DNA of 64,000 bases from Bradyrhizobium diazoefficiens (GCF_016599855.1 NZ_CP067041.1:1860001-1924000); one strand, 5' to 3'. Counted from the first letter of the stretch, positions 1-9,501 are shown. Translations and numbers: made by a program. Notes: generated by a model not told the origin, from the sequence alone.

Positions 1-1171
1 TCGTCGCGAGGATCTTGTAATAGTCCCACGGATATTTGCTTTCCTCCGGCGTCTTCACCTGCACCAGCCAGAGGTCGTGCACCATCAGATTGTCCTCCCG
101 CAAGCGGCCGTTGCGGGCGAAGAAATCCTCGACCGGCGTCTCGCGCATTTTCGCCGCGACCTTGAGTGGATCGTCGGTGCCGGTCGCCTTGACGGCGTTG
201 AGATAGTGCATCACGCTCGAATAGACGCCGGCCTGCCACATCGACGGCATCTTGTTCATCTTGGCGAAGTAGCGCTTCGACCATTCGCGGGTCTTGTCGT
301 CCATGTCCCAATAGAACGAGGTCGTCAGCAACAGGCCCTGCGCGGCCTGCAAACCGAGGCCGTGGATGTCGGTGATCAGCGCCAGCAGCGCCGCCATCTG
401 CTGGCCGCCCTTGAACACGCCGAACTCCGAGCCGGTCTTGATCTCGTTCATGTTGTTTGGGGGACCTGCGGCAATGCCGATGATCTTGGCCTTGGACGCC
501 TGCGCCTGCAGCACGAAGGAGGAGAGGTCAGGCGTTGCCAGCGGCGGCCGCACCGAGCCCAGCACCTTGCCGCCATTGGCGGTCACCACCGCGGAGGCGT
601 CGCGTTCGAGGGAGTGGCCGAAGGCGTAGTCGTCAGTGATGAAGAACCAGCTGTCGCCGCCCCGCTTGACCACCGCATCCGCCGTGCCGACCGCGAGCGC
701 GCGGGTATCGAACACCCATTGGATCGCGTAAGGCGAGCAGAACTTGCCGTGGAAATCGGCCGTGCCGGTGGAGTGGGTGATGAACAGCCGCTTCTTCTCG
801 TTGGCGATGTTCTGCACCGCGAGACCGACGGCGGAGACCGGCACGTCGACGATCAGATCGACTTGGTCGACGTCGTACCAGCGCCGCGCGATCGCGCCGC
901 CGACATCGGCCTTGAGCTGGTGGTCGCCGATCACGATGCTGATCGGCTTGCCCAGCACGGTGCCGCCGAAATCGTCGATGGCCATCTGCGCCGCCGTCAC
1001 CGACCCCTGGCCGGTCGGCGCGGAGGCCGGGCCGTTCATGTCGGTGAGCACACCGATCTTGACGACGTCGTCCGACACCTGCGCCATTGCGGCGCCGGGC
1101 AGCAGCGCCGCCGCCAAGAACGTCACTGTAGAGACGGCTGCGACCGGCAGTCCAAATCTGGCTGGATTCAC
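1..1171 (-). CDS. Branched-chain amino-acid-type ABC transporter substrate-binding protein (C-terminus beyond window)
   Basis: Reading the minus strand from a GTG at 1171-1169 gives 390 residues with no stop, so the C-terminus lies outside the window. A GGGGAGGAC ribosome site sits seven bases before the GTG. Residues 1-28 form a signal peptide ending in PGAAMAQ. The mature part opens with VSDDVVKIGVLTDMNGPAS, followed by AAQMAIDDFGG and later ITHSTGTADFHGKFC, the layout of Leu/Ile/Val and urea-amide type periplasmic binding proteins (Peripla_BP_6). It should bind a small amide or amino acid in the periplasm and pass it to an ABC permease not seen here. The exact ligand cannot be told from sequence. 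It is divergent from the tungstate-binding gene. Confidence 0.85.
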   Translation of the reverse strand, partial: MNPARFGLPVAAVSTVTFLAAALLPGAAMAQVSDDVVKIGVLTDMNGPASAPTGQGSVTAAQMAIDDFGGTVLGKPISIVIGDHQLKADVGGAIARRWYDVDQVDLIVDVPVSAVGLAVQNIANEKKRLFITHSTGTADFHGKFCSPYAIQWVFDTRALAVGTADAVVKRGGDSWFFITDDYAFGHSLERDASAVVTANGGKVLGSVRPPLATPDLSSFVLQAQASKAKIIGIAAGPPNNMNEIKTGSEFGVFKGGQQMAALLALITDIHGLGLQAAQGLLLTTSFYWDMDDKTREWSKRYFAKMNKMPSMWQAGVYSSVMHYLNAVKATGTDDPLKVAAKMRETPVEDFFARNGRLREDNLMVHDLWLVQVKTPEESKYPWDYYKILAT

Positions 1172-1449
1172 GTTTGTCCTCCCCTGATCCGGCTCGTTGG
1201 CCGAAAGTTGCTTGTCCCGGGTATGGCCCGGCTGAATTGGTTTCTTTTGCAACTATTCAGGGGTGGACGTCAATCTCTGGCCGCGAAGCGATCTGGCGGG
1301 CCTTGCGGCCGTCGCTCGCGATGGCAATCGACATGCCGGTTGGTTCGTGGCTGAACTTTCCCACCTATTGCGTTCGCTGCGGCAAAACGCGTCACGAGTG
1401 CGGCGTAATCGATTATCATGATCGGGTCGTTTTCAATGGGAACCCGTTC

Positions 1450-2283
1450 ATGGCCGTTCGCCGACTGTCCGTTGCACTTGCGCTTCTCTGCGGCCTTGCC
1501 GGGAGCATTTCGGCCCCGTCTGCCGAGGAGCGCGCGATCGTTCTGGCCACGACGACAGCGACGCAGGATTCCGGTCTGCTCGATTATCTTCTGCCGATCT
1601 TTCGTGACAAGACCGGCATCGAGGTGACGGTGATCGCGCGCCGCAGCAACGAGGTGCTTGAGGGCGCGCGCAGAGGCGAGGCCGATGTGGTCTTGATACA
1701 TGCCCGGCCGCAAGAGGAGAAGTTCGTCGCCGACGGTTTTGCCACGAAGCGCTACGACGTGATGTACAACGACTTCGTGCTGATCGGGCCGAAGAGCGAT
1801 CCCGCCGGCGTGAAGGGCAAGGACATCGCGACGGCGCTGAAGGCGATCGAGGCCAAGGGTACGCCGTTCGTGACGCGCGGCGATCGTTCCGGTACCCATG
1901 CGGCGGAGCTCGCGCTCTGGATCGTCGCCGGCATCGACATCGCGGCCGCCAAGGGGGCATGGTATCGCGAGAACGGGCAAGGTATGACCGCTGCCCTCGA
2001 CGCCGCACGCACGGCCAACGCCTATGTGCTCTCGGACCGCGCCAGCTGGATCGCCTTCAAGGATCGCGGCGATCTCGACATCGTCGTCGAAGGCGACAAG
2101 CGACTGCTCAACCAATACGGCGTGATGCTGGTGAACCCGGAAAAATTTCCGAACGTGAAGAAGGAACTGGGGCAGACCTTCATCGATTGGCTGATCTCGC
2201 CGGAGGGGCAGGCGGCGATCGCTGGCTACAAGGTCGACGGGCAACAGGTGTTCTTTCCGAACGCGGACAAGCCGGGCGGTTGA
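1450..2283 (+). CDS. tupA: TupA-like tungstate/molybdate ABC transporter substrate-binding protein
   Basis: This 277-residue protein has a signal peptide (about residues 1-22), then VLATTTATQDSGLLDYLLP, FVTRGDRSGTHAAELALW and NQYGVMLVNPEKFPN. These are hallmarks of TupA/WtpA-type oxyanion binders, which capture tungstate (or molybdate) in the periplasm. The ATG at 1450 was preferred over longer in-frame starts because it places the signal peptide at the N-terminus and has GGGA upstream. The tupB permease and tupC ATPase are not next to it, so it is either orphaned from its transporter or serves as a sensor. Two MoeA-like genes follow in the same direction, which ties it to metal insertion into pterin cofactor. 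Confidence 0.85.
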   Translation: MAVRRLSVALALLCGLAGSISAPSAEERAIVLATTTATQDSGLLDYLLPIFRDKTGIEVTVIARRSNEVLEGARRGEADVVLIHARPQEEKFVADGFATKRYDVMYNDFVLIGPKSDPAGVKGKDIATALKAIEAKGTPFVTRGDRSGTHAAELALWIVAGIDIAAAKGAWYRENGQGMTAALDAARTANAYVLSDRASWIAFKDRGDLDIVVEGDKRLLNQYGVMLVNPEKFPNVKKELGQTFIDWLISPEGQAAIAGYKVDGQQVFFPNADKPGG

Positions 2284-2316
2284 TGGCCGCAGCACGAGCG
2301 GTTGCCAAACCGCGCG

Positions 2317-3444
2317 ATGCGTGATCCATCGTGGGGCATGATCCAGCGCCTGCCGCCCTCGCTGACACCGCTCGATACAGCGCTCGCTGCGCTGCTGAAA
2401 GGCGTTGGCCCGGTCACGCCGGTCGAGTTGCCGCTGCCTGAAGCGGCCGGCTGTATCTCGGCGGGAATGCCGTTGCTGCCGGCCTATCCGCCAGGCGATA
2501 TCGCTGCCGTAGATGGCTGGGCGTTGCGCGCCAACGATCTCGTCGGCGCGTCCTCCTATTCGCCGCTGGCTCTGACCGAGCTTCCAGCGTGGGTCGAAGC
2601 CGGTGACGCGATGCCGGCGGGATGCGATTGCGTACTCGATGCTGACGCTGTCGAGATGTCGGGCCCGCTCGCCCAGGTGCTGGCGGAGGGCGTCCCGGGG
2701 CAAGGCGTCGGGCGTAGCGGTCGTGATATCGCCGAAAGCTCGCCTGCCGCCGCAGCGGGATATCGCATCGGTGGGGCGGCTCTGTTGCTTGCGCATGTCG
2801 CTGGTTGCGAAAAGCTGAGCGTCAGGCGGCCGCGGCTGCGCATTGTCAACGTGCCGGGCGCAACAGCGACGATGCAGATGATCGTCGGCCTCGCGCGCGC
2901 GGCGGGACTTGATGTAAGCGAGCATGAAGCCAGCGCACGCGATGCGACATCGATCGCGGAGGCGCTCGATGTTTCCGCTTGCGATCTCCTGCTGACGATC
3001 GGCGGCAGCGGCGTCGGGCGCGGGGATGCCACGGCAACGGTGCTGGCTCAGCGTCGGGCGGAGTTTGTGCATGGCCTTGCGCTCCAGCCCGGACGCACCG
3101 CCGCCGCTGGGCAGCTCGGAACAGTTCCTGTCGTCGCCCTGCCCGGGTCGCCCGCTCCGGCGCTCGCGATCTGGTTCGCACTGGTGCTTCCGCTGATCGA
3201 GAGATTGGCGGCGCGGCAGCCGCGCGGCGTGATGACCTTGCCGCTTGGGCGCAAGATCGCTTCCAATGTCGGCATCGCCGAGATCGCATTGCTGGCTAAG
3301 GAACATAAAACGTGGATGCCACTTGCCGTGGGCGAATGGCCGCTCCAGGCTATCGCCCGCGCGGATGCATGGCTGCTCGTTCCTGCCAGCCACGAGGGAT
3401 TTGCGGCGGGCGAGCCGGTCGATGCTTATTTGATGCAGGAATAA
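2317..3444 (+). CDS. Divergent MoeA-like molybdopterin-binding protein
   Basis: About 375 residues with the MoeA layout: an N-terminal segment with AAVDGWALRANDL (MoeA: VDGYA), a molybdopterin-binding fold containing LLLTIGGSGVGRGD (MoeA: GGxSxG), and VVALPGSPAPAL (MoeA: LPGNP). Canonical MoeA ligates metal to adenylylated molybdopterin. Here the conserved glycine-rich loops are altered and the protein is short at the C-terminal domain IV, so catalysis is uncertain and it may be a partner of the next gene. The start is ambiguous among TTG 2302, ATG 2317 and ATG 2338. It begins 33 bases after the tungstate-binding gene and ends one base before the next start, so the three form an operon. Confidence 0.75.
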   Translation: MRDPSWGMIQRLPPSLTPLDTALAALLKGVGPVTPVELPLPEAAGCISAGMPLLPAYPPGDIAAVDGWALRANDLVGASSYSPLALTELPAWVEAGDAMPAGCDCVLDADAVEMSGPLAQVLAEGVPGQGVGRSGRDIAESSPAAAAGYRIGGAALLLAHVAGCEKLSVRRPRLRIVNVPGATATMQMIVGLARAAGLDVSEHEASARDATSIAEALDVSACDLLLTIGGSGVGRGDATATVLAQRRAEFVHGLALQPGRTAAAGQLGTVPVVALPGSPAPALAIWFALVLPLIERLAARQPRGVMTLPLGRKIASNVGIAEIALLAKEHKTWMPLAVGEWPLQAIARADAWLLVPASHEGFAAGEPVDAYLMQE

Positions 3445-3445
3445 T

Positions 3446-5407
3446 ATGGGTTCCGGCGTGACGATGATCTCAAAACAGCCAGACCGCAGCGCACTCGAAC
3501 AGGAGCAATTTCTCAGGATCCTCTCGCGCGAGGAGGCGCTGGCGCGTTTCGAGGCGGCGCTGTTCCCGCGCGCGATCCCAAGCCAACAGCGCAAGCTTGG
3601 CGATGCGCTCGGCACGGCGCTTGCTGAAGATATCACCGCACCGATCGACGTGCCGCCGTTCGACCGCTCCAATGTCGACGGCTTTGCCGTGCGCTCGGCG
3701 GATCTCTCAGCTGCCGGTGAAGGCGCACCCGTGCGGCTCGCGCTGAATGGCGAGACCATCCACTGCGGCACGGCGCCGGCGCTGCAAGTCGCAGTGGGGA
3801 CCGCAACGTCGATCGCCACCGGTGGCCCGCTGCCGCGTGGCGCCGATGCTGTGGTCATGGTCGAGCACACCCAGCCGGCCGGCCCCGATGCGATCGACAT
3901 CCGTCGCGCGGTCTCGCCAGGGCAATTCGTCTCCTACGCCGGATCCGATATTGCGCGCGGCGAAGCACTGCTGCGCGCTGGCACGATCATTGGCTCACGT
4001 GAGATCGGGATGCTGGCGGCTTGCGGCGTCGCCGAGGTGAATGTTCCGCGGAAGCCGCGTGTTGCCGTGATTTCCACTGGCGACGAGCTGGTGCAGCCCG
4101 GCGAGGCACTTGGGCCTGCCGCGATCTACGACACCAATGGCGCCATCGTCGCAGCCGTGATCGACGAGAACGGCGGCGAGGCGGTTTTCCTCGGCGCCGT
4201 TCCCGATGACGAAGCCAAGCTCGAGGCTGCCATGCGCCAGGCGCTGGCGGATACCGACATGCTGGTGCTGTCCGGCGGCACGTCGAAGGGTGCGGGCGAT
4301 CTGTCCCATCGCATCATTAGCCGGCTCGGCCAGCCCGGCATCATCGCGCATGGCGTTGCGCTCAAGCCCGGCAAGCCGCTCTGCCTTGCGGTGTGCGACG
4401 GCAAGCCGGTCGTGATCCTGCCAGGCTTCCCGACCTCGGCGATGTTCTCCTTCCACGACATGATCGTGCCAGTGTTGCGCAGGATGGCCGGACTGCCGCC
4501 GCGCTCCGATGCCAAAGTCAGCGCGACCGTGCCGGTGCGCATCGCCTCAGAACTCGGTCGCGCGGAATTCGTGATGGTCGCGCTGGTCGAAGGCAAGGAT
4601 GGCTTGATTGCCTATCCCACCGGCAAGGGCTCGGGCGCGATCACGTCGTTCGCTCAGGCCGACGGCTTTTTGCGCATCGACGCGCTCGCCGACCAGATGC
4701 CGGCGGGAACCGAAGCCGAGGTGACGCTGTTCACGCCGCATGTGCGGGTGCCCGATCTCGTCATCGTCGGCAGCCATTGCACCGGCCTCGATCTCGTCAC
4801 AGCGCCGCTCGCGCATTCCGGCCTGATCGTGCGCTCGATCGCCGTCGGCAGCCTCGGCGGACTCGCGGCGGCGCGGCGCGGCGAATGCGATCTTGCGCCG
4901 ATCCATCTGTTCGACGACAAGACCGAGACCTACAACACGCCCTATCTCGTCGAGGGGCTCGAGCTCGTGCCGGGCTGGCGACGGATGCAGGGCATCGTAT
5001 TTCGCAAGGGCGACGAGCGTTTTGAAGAGCTCGGCGCGAAGGAGGCCGTTGCCGCCGCGCTCAGCGACCCCACTTGCATCATGGTCAACCGCAACCAGGG
5101 TGCCGGCACGCGCATCCTGATCGACCGGCTGCTCGGCGGCGCGCGGCCCGAAGGCTACTGGAACCAGCCGCGCTCGCACAATGCGGTGGCCGCGGCCGTC
5201 GCGCAGCACCGCGCCGACTGGGGCATGACGATTGCGCCGGTCGCCCATGCGGTCGGCCTCGGTTTCATTCCGCTCGCGGAAGAGCATTATGACTTTGCCC
5301 TGGTGACGTCGCGCAAGCAGCGTCCTGCAGTGCAGGCGTTCCTCGACGCACTCGGCTCGGACGAAGCCAGAGCGGCGCTGGAGCGAGCGGGCTTCCGACC
5401 GGCTTAG
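3446..5407 (+). CDS. MoeA fused to a periplasmic-binding-like (LysR substrate-like) domain
   Basis: 653 residues in two parts. Residues 30-425 are a full MoeA: FDRSNVDGFAVRSADL, ATGGPLPRGADAVVMVEHT, VISTGDELVQPGE, LSGGTSKGAGD and ILPGFPTSAM. From about residue 432 the chain becomes a PBP-like domain (PF12727 type) beginning VPDLVIVGSHCTGLDL, with NRNQGAGTRILIDRLLG near 548, a motif resembling oxyanion-binding PBP loops. There is no HTH and no signal peptide, so it is cytoplasmic. The family is known, mainly in archaea and some proteobacteria, and is thought to insert Mo or W. The fused domain may sense or deliver the oxyanion (inference). It follows the previous gene with one base between stop and ATG. 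Confidence 0.88.
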   Translation: MGSGVTMISKQPDRSALEQEQFLRILSREEALARFEAALFPRAIPSQQRKLGDALGTALAEDITAPIDVPPFDRSNVDGFAVRSADLSAAGEGAPVRLALNGETIHCGTAPALQVAVGTATSIATGGPLPRGADAVVMVEHTQPAGPDAIDIRRAVSPGQFVSYAGSDIARGEALLRAGTIIGSREIGMLAACGVAEVNVPRKPRVAVISTGDELVQPGEALGPAAIYDTNGAIVAAVIDENGGEAVFLGAVPDDEAKLEAAMRQALADTDMLVLSGGTSKGAGDLSHRIISRLGQPGIIAHGVALKPGKPLCLAVCDGKPVVILPGFPTSAMFSFHDMIVPVLRRMAGLPPRSDAKVSATVPVRIASELGRAEFVMVALVEGKDGLIAYPTGKGSGAITSFAQADGFLRIDALADQMPAGTEAEVTLFTPHVRVPDLVIVGSHCTGLDLVTAPLAHSGLIVRSIAVGSLGGLAAARRGECDLAPIHLFDDKTETYNTPYLVEGLELVPGWRRMQGIVFRKGDERFEELGAKEAVAAALSDPTCIMVNRNQGAGTRILIDRLLGGARPEGYWNQPRSHNAVAAAVAQHRADWGMTIAPVAHAVGLGFIPLAEEHYDFALVTSRKQRPAVQAFLDALGSDEARAALERAGFRPA

Positions 5408-5409
5408 AC

Positions 5410-5430
5410 AACGGGCGTTCGTCCCCCGTT
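5410..5430. terminator. Possible bidirectional hairpin between convergent genes
   Basis: AACGGG and CCCGTT form a six-base stem around a nine-base loop, between the MoeA-fusion stop and the mobA stop. There is no T-run, so this is only a weak candidate. Confidence 0.3.
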
Positions 5431-5457
5431 CGATATGCCCATGACTCGTAAGGCAGT

Positions 5458-6090
5458 TCAGGCCGCGTCATCCAGCACCGCCAGCCGCTCGGCTTCCGCG
5501 ATATCTTCGACCGTGTTGGCATTGAAGAACGGATCGAGCGGCTCGGTCGGCCATGTCACCGTCGTGAGCGGATAGCGCGCGGTCCAGCGGTCGATCTTGC
5601 GGAGGTCCTCGACGACCAGCGCGTGACGCAGCTCGTGACGCAAAGCGACGCCCCACAGGCCGATCACCGGATGCGACTGGTCGCCCGATGCGGCGACGGC
5701 CAGCTGCGCGCTCTCCCGTTCCCGCGCCTCATGCAGGCGCGCGACGAGGTCGCGTGGCAGAAACGGGCAGTCGCCGGCGGCGCTGAGCACCCATTCGATC
5801 TCCGGTCGGTTCGCGGCGGTCCAATCGAGCGCCGCGAGAATGCCGGCGAGCGGGCCGGGAAAGCCGGGCACGTCGTCGGCAATGACCTGCAAGCCGAACG
5901 CGGCGAAGCGCGCGGGATCACCGTTCGCGTTGAGGATTAGCCCGCTGCACTGCGGCGAGAGGCGCGTGATCACGCGCTCCAGGATGGTGCGGCCGCCGAT
6001 CGTGCGCATCGGCTTGTCGCCGCCGCCCATGCGCCGCGCCAGACCGCCGGCGAGCAGCACGCCTTGCGTCAGTGGAATTTCAGTCGTCAC
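5458..6090 (-). CDS. mobA: Molybdenum cofactor guanylyltransferase MobA
   Basis: 210 residues from a GTG at 6090. It has the nucleotidyltransferase signature [18 protein letters not shown] at the N-terminus, then [17 protein letters not shown] and [10 protein letters not shown], and ends with [16 protein letters not shown]. MobA joins GMP to Mo-molybdopterin to give MGD, the form used by formate dehydrogenases of the DMSO-reductase superfamily. A longer in-frame start exists, but the GTG overlaps the fdhD stop (GGTGACGACTGA) and has GAAGG in front, so translational coupling to fdhD is likely. Confidence 0.92.
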   Translation of the reverse strand: MTTEIPLTQGVLLAGGLARRMGGGDKPMRTIGGRTILERVITRLSPQCSGLILNANGDPARFAAFGLQVIADDVPGFPGPLAGILAALDWTAANRPEIEWVLSAAGDCPFLPRDLVARLHEARERESAQLAVAASGDQSHPVIGLWGVALRHELRHALVVEDLRKIDRWTARYPLTTVTWPTEPLDPFFNANTVEDIAEAERLAVLDDAA

Positions 6091-6970
6091 CGCCTTCACC
6101 CTTGCGCTTGTGCTTCGCCGATTCTTCTTCGACATAAGCAAGGTTCTGGTCGTAGACGATCCGCTCCTCGCCCGCGAGCGCGATAAAGCGTTTGCCGCGG
6201 GTACGTCCGACCAGCGTCAGGCCCACTTGCCGCGCGAGATCAACGCCCCAGGCGGTGAAGCCGGAACGCGATACCAGGATGGGAATGCCCATCCGCACGG
6301 TCTTGATCACCATCTCCGAGGTGAGGCGGCCCGTGGTGTAGAGGATCTTGTCGGAAGCATCGACGCCGTGGCGGTACATCCAGCCCGCGATCTTGTCGAC
6401 GGCATTGTGGCGGCCGACATCCTCGGTGTAGCAGAGCGGCTCGCCCTCCTTGCAGAGGACGCAGCCGTGGATCGCGCCGGCCTCGAGATAAAGCGAGGGC
6501 ATGCTGTTGATGATCTGGGTCATCTGGTAGAGCCAGGACGTGCGCAGCTCGGCCTTCGGCAAAGCGACGCTCTCGACTGCCTCTAGCAGATCACCAAAGG
6601 CCGTGCCTTGTGCGCAGCCCGAGGTCTGCGTGCGCTTCTTCAGCTTGGCTTCGAAATTGGTGTGGTGCTCGGTGCGCACGACCACGACCTGCAGGTCGTC
6701 ATCGTATTCGACCTCGGTGACCGCATCATTATATTTCAGCATGTTCTGGTTGAGCAGGTAGCCCAGTGCCAGATATTCCGGGTAGTCGCCGATCGTCATC
6801 ATGGTGACGATCTCCTGGGAATTCAGGTAGAGCGTCAACGGCCGCTCCATCGGCACCTTGATCTCGACCTTGGCGCCGGTCTGGTCGGTCCCGGTCACGC
6901 TCTGGGTCAGGCGCGGATCGTCGGGGTTCGGGACAATCAGGGGCACCCGGGCTTTGACGATCTTCATCAT
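6080..6970 (-). CDS. fdhD: Formate dehydrogenase accessory sulfurtransferase FdhD
   Basis: 296 residues. FdhD moves sulfur from a cysteine desulfurase to the Mo-bis-MGD centre so that formate dehydrogenase becomes active. Family marks include the segment around [19 protein letters not shown], the HGCVLC segment, [17 protein letters not shown] and [13 protein letters not shown]. The mobile sulfur-relay loop reads TSGCAQGT with a single cysteine (C119), where E. coli FdhD has a CxxC pair. It overlaps mobA by 11 bases and is divergent from mobB. Its substrate is most likely the formate dehydrogenase at 11.3-15.8 kb. Confidence 0.93.
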   Translation of the reverse strand: MMKIVKARVPLIVPNPDDPRLTQSVTGTDQTGAKVEIKVPMERPLTLYLNSQEIVTMMTIGDYPEYLALGYLLNQNMLKYNDAVTEVEYDDDLQVVVVRTEHHTNFEAKLKKRTQTSGCAQGTAFGDLLEAVESVALPKAELRTSWLYQMTQIINSMPSLYLEAGAIHGCVLCKEGEPLCYTEDVGRHNAVDKIAGWMYRHGVDASDKILYTTGRLTSEMVIKTVRMGIPILVSRSGFTAWGVDLARQVGLTLVGRTRGKRFIALAGEERIVYDQNLAYVEEESAKHKRKGEGGDD

Positions 6971-7076
6971 GGGCGCGACGTTAGCATGACATTCGGGTCA
7001 AGCCGATATAAGCATGCGCACGACGATGGAAAAGTTGGTTCCGGCGCGTCATGCAGCCGGCGGAGATCGAGTTGCG

Positions 7077-7604
7077 ATGAAAGTCATCGGCCTTGCAGGC
7101 TGGAGCGGTGCGGGCAAGACCACGCTGCTAACGCGGCTGATTCCGCATTTCAACGCGCAGGGTGTGCGCGTCTCCGTGATCAAGCATGCGCATCACCAGT
7201 TCGACGTCGACTTGCCCGGCAAGGATTCCTGGCGCCACCGTGAGGCCGGTGCGGCCGAGGTGCTGGTGGCTTCGTCGAACCGCTGGGCCTTGATGCATGA
7301 GTTGCGCGGGGCGGCTGAGCCGCGGCTGGCGGAACTCTTGGGCAAGCTTTCCGCGGTCGATCTCGTGGTGGTCGAAGGCTTCAAGCGCGAGCCGCATCGC
7401 AAGATCGAGGTCTATCGCGCCGCCAACGACAAGCCGCTGCTGTTTCACGACGATTCCGGAATAGTCGGGATTGCGACCGACGCTGCGATTGAAACCCGGC
7501 TGCCGACCGTCCATCTCGACGATATCGAGGCTGCGGCGGCATTGCTGCTCCGTGCGGCAATGCCGGTCGAGGAAGCGGTTGCAAGAAGCGCAGCGATGCG
7601 CTGA
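7077..7604 (+). CDS. mobB: Molybdopterin-guanine dinucleotide biosynthesis adapter MobB
   Basis: 175 residues from the ATG at 7077. It begins MKVIGLAGWSGAGKTTLLTR, a P-loop at residues 8-15. It continues with VSVIKHAHHQFDVDLPGKDS, SWRHREAGA, and a DLVVVEGFKREPH stretch, all typical of MobB. MobB is a GTP-binding adapter that assists MobA in MGD formation. GGAGA lies ten bases before this start; a longer in-frame start at 7014 lacks family similarity. It is followed nine bases later by moeA. Confidence 0.92.
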   Translation: MKVIGLAGWSGAGKTTLLTRLIPHFNAQGVRVSVIKHAHHQFDVDLPGKDSWRHREAGAAEVLVASSNRWALMHELRGAAEPRLAELLGKLSAVDLVVVEGFKREPHRKIEVYRAANDKPLLFHDDSGIVGIATDAAIETRLPTVHLDDIEAAAALLLRAAMPVEEAVARSAAMR

Positions 7605-7613
7605 CGAGGCACC

Positions 7614-8870
7614 ATGGCGCAACTCTCGGACGATTGCTTTGCTTTCGGTGGACCGATGATGTCGGTCGACGAGGCCGTCGGCCTGATCACGACGCGCGTC
7701 AACGCTATTGCCGATCTTGAGACGGTGGCGCTCGTTGATGCCGATGGACGCGTGCTGGCGCGCGATATCGCGGCGCTGCTGCCGCTGCCGCCGTTCACCA
7801 ACTCGGCCGTCGATGGTTACGCCGTGCGCAATGCGGATCTTCCGGAAAGCGGGGAGCAGGCGTTCCCGCTCGATGGCCGCATCCAGGCCGGTGGTCTCGC
7901 GAACACCGCAATCAAGCCAGGCCACACCGCGCGCATTTTCACGGGCGCACCGATGCCGCCGGAGGCCGAGACCGTCTTCATGCAGGAGGACGTCCGCATC
8001 GACGAGGCCGGCAGGATCGTGCTGCCGCCGGGGTTGAAGCCGGGAGCGAATGTCCGCCCCGCCGGCGAGGACATTCCCGAGGGTCACGTCGCGCTGTGCG
8101 CAGGCCAGCGACTGCGGCCGCAGCATGTCGCGCTTGCCGCGGCTTTCGGCCTGACCAGGCTCGACGTTGTCAGGCGCATCCGCGTCGCGGTGTTCTCGAC
8201 CGGCGACGAACTGGCTTCGCCTGGAGAGCCGCGCGCGCCATCCCAGCTGTTCGATTCCAACCGCTTCATGCTGATGGCGATGCTGCGCCGTCTCGGCTGC
8301 GAGGTCAGTGACCTCGGCATTCTGCGCGACGATCGCGCCTCGCTCGCGAACGGCCTGAAGCAGGTTGCAGGCGCACATGACCTGATCCTCACCACCGGCG
8401 GCGTCTCGACCGGCGAGGAGGATCACGTCAAGGCAGCGGTCGAGAGTGTCGGCTCTCTCGTGCTGTGGCGGATGGCGATCAAGCCCGGCCGGCCCGTGGC
8501 AATGGGAATCGTCGGTGGCACGCCGCTGATCGGGCTGCCCGGCAATCCCGTCGCAAGCTTCGTGACCTTCGTCCATGTGGTGCGACCGACCGTGCTGGCG
8601 CTCGCCGGCAGCTTACCGGAACCGCTCTTGCCGATCCCGCTGCGTGCGGCATTCACCTACAAAAAGAAGCAGGGCCGCCGTGAATATGTGCGCGCGTCAT
8701 TGCGGCGCGGAGAGGATGGCGCGCTGGAGGCGGTCAAATTCCCCCGCGAGGGGGCCGGGTTACTGTCGTCATTGGTGGAGACCGACGGCCTCGTTGAACT
8801 CGGCGAGGACATCACGCAGGTTGAGCCGGGGCAGGGTGTGGGTTTTCTATCCTATGCCGATCTGATCTGA
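7614..8870 (+). CDS. moeA: Molybdopterin molybdenumtransferase MoeA
   Basis: 418 residues, full MoeA length. It shows PPFTNSAVDGYAVRNADL, FTGAPMPPEAETVFMQED, VFSTGDELASPGE, LTTGGVSTGEEDHVK, GLPGNPVASFVTF and a C-terminal beta domain ending LSYADLI. MoeA inserts molybdate into adenylylated molybdopterin. All signature residues are present, so this is the likely housekeeping enzyme and the two upstream MoeA-like proteins are specialised paralogues. It is co-directional with mobB. Confidence 0.94.
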   Translation: MAQLSDDCFAFGGPMMSVDEAVGLITTRVNAIADLETVALVDADGRVLARDIAALLPLPPFTNSAVDGYAVRNADLPESGEQAFPLDGRIQAGGLANTAIKPGHTARIFTGAPMPPEAETVFMQEDVRIDEAGRIVLPPGLKPGANVRPAGEDIPEGHVALCAGQRLRPQHVALAAAFGLTRLDVVRRIRVAVFSTGDELASPGEPRAPSQLFDSNRFMLMAMLRRLGCEVSDLGILRDDRASLANGLKQVAGAHDLILTTGGVSTGEEDHVKAAVESVGSLVLWRMAIKPGRPVAMGIVGGTPLIGLPGNPVASFVTFVHVVRPTVLALAGSLPEPLLPIPLRAAFTYKKKQGRREYVRASLRRGEDGALEAVKFPREGAGLLSSLVETDGLVELGEDITQVEPGQGVGFLSYADLI

Positions 8871-8914
8871 GGCGACGCGTTGACGCCGTCGACCCGTCCC
8901 GCCATGTTGCGCCC

Positions 8915-9178
8915 ATGACCAGAACGACGCTTGATCTCACCGGGCTGAAATGCCCGTTGCCGGCCTTGAAAACACGTAAGGCGCTGAAACCGTTGCAGCC
9001 GGGCGATCAGCTCGAAGTGCACTGCACCGATCCGTTGTCGGTGATTGATATTCCGAACCTGATTCGCGAGACCGGCGACTCGGTGGAGATCACCGAGCGC
9101 AACGATGCCCGCATCGTATTCTTGATTGAAAAATCGAATGGTTCGATAGACGGCGCCAATGCTGCGCTGCGTTCTTGA
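8915..9178 (+). CDS. TusA/SirA-like sulfur carrier protein
   Basis: 87 residues with TTLDLTGLKCPLPALKTRKA, where the CPxP motif carries the sulfur-accepting cysteine (C13). Proteins of this fold relay persulfide in tRNA thiolation, Moco sulfuration or sulfur oxidation. Its place 44 bases after moeA and near fdhD suggests a role in sulfur delivery for Moco enzymes, which is inference. Whether it is TusA itself or a paralogue cannot be decided here. Confidence 0.85.
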   Translation: MTRTTLDLTGLKCPLPALKTRKALKPLQPGDQLEVHCTDPLSVIDIPNLIRETGDSVEITERNDARIVFLIEKSNGSIDGANAALRS

Positions 9179-9501
9179 GCGCGTTCCCGCGTTGATACCG
9201 ACCATTTATCTATCGACATCGAACACGGCTTCTGCCCCAATTGACTTTGTCCGTGCAGGCACGGAGGTTGAGTCTTGTCTGCCATGCGTAGATCAACGGG
9301 CCACACGCGAAGCCTGCGCGACCCCGTCGGGCATAGAGTTCCGTTCGAGGGGTTAACTTTTCAGACGCGCGTGGCGATCCTGGCGCGCGTCGGGTGATTG
9401 TGCGGAGCAGCAGGGACAACAGCTGCAATGCAATGGGCTGAGGAACGGGATCGTAGCGGCAGTCTCGCTCAGAAGGGCGGCTGCAGGGGAGGAAGCCGAC
9501 G
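9179..9501 (+). promoter_or_regulatory. Intergenic leader upstream of the MFS carrier, with a GC-rich hairpin
   Basis: This 323-base gap has no credible gene. GACGCGCG (9364-9371) pairs perfectly with CGCGCGTC (9384-9391) across a 12-base loop. It could end tusA transcription or act in the long 5' leader of the MFS gene. The MFS start is preceded by a strong GGGGAGGAA ribosome site. Confidence 0.4.

Noticed and set aside
1270..3900. 876-codon open frame on the minus strand
   Set aside because: It runs antisense through tupA, the MoeA-like gene and the fusion gene, has no domain and is Arg/His-rich, as expected for the shadow frame of high-GC genes.
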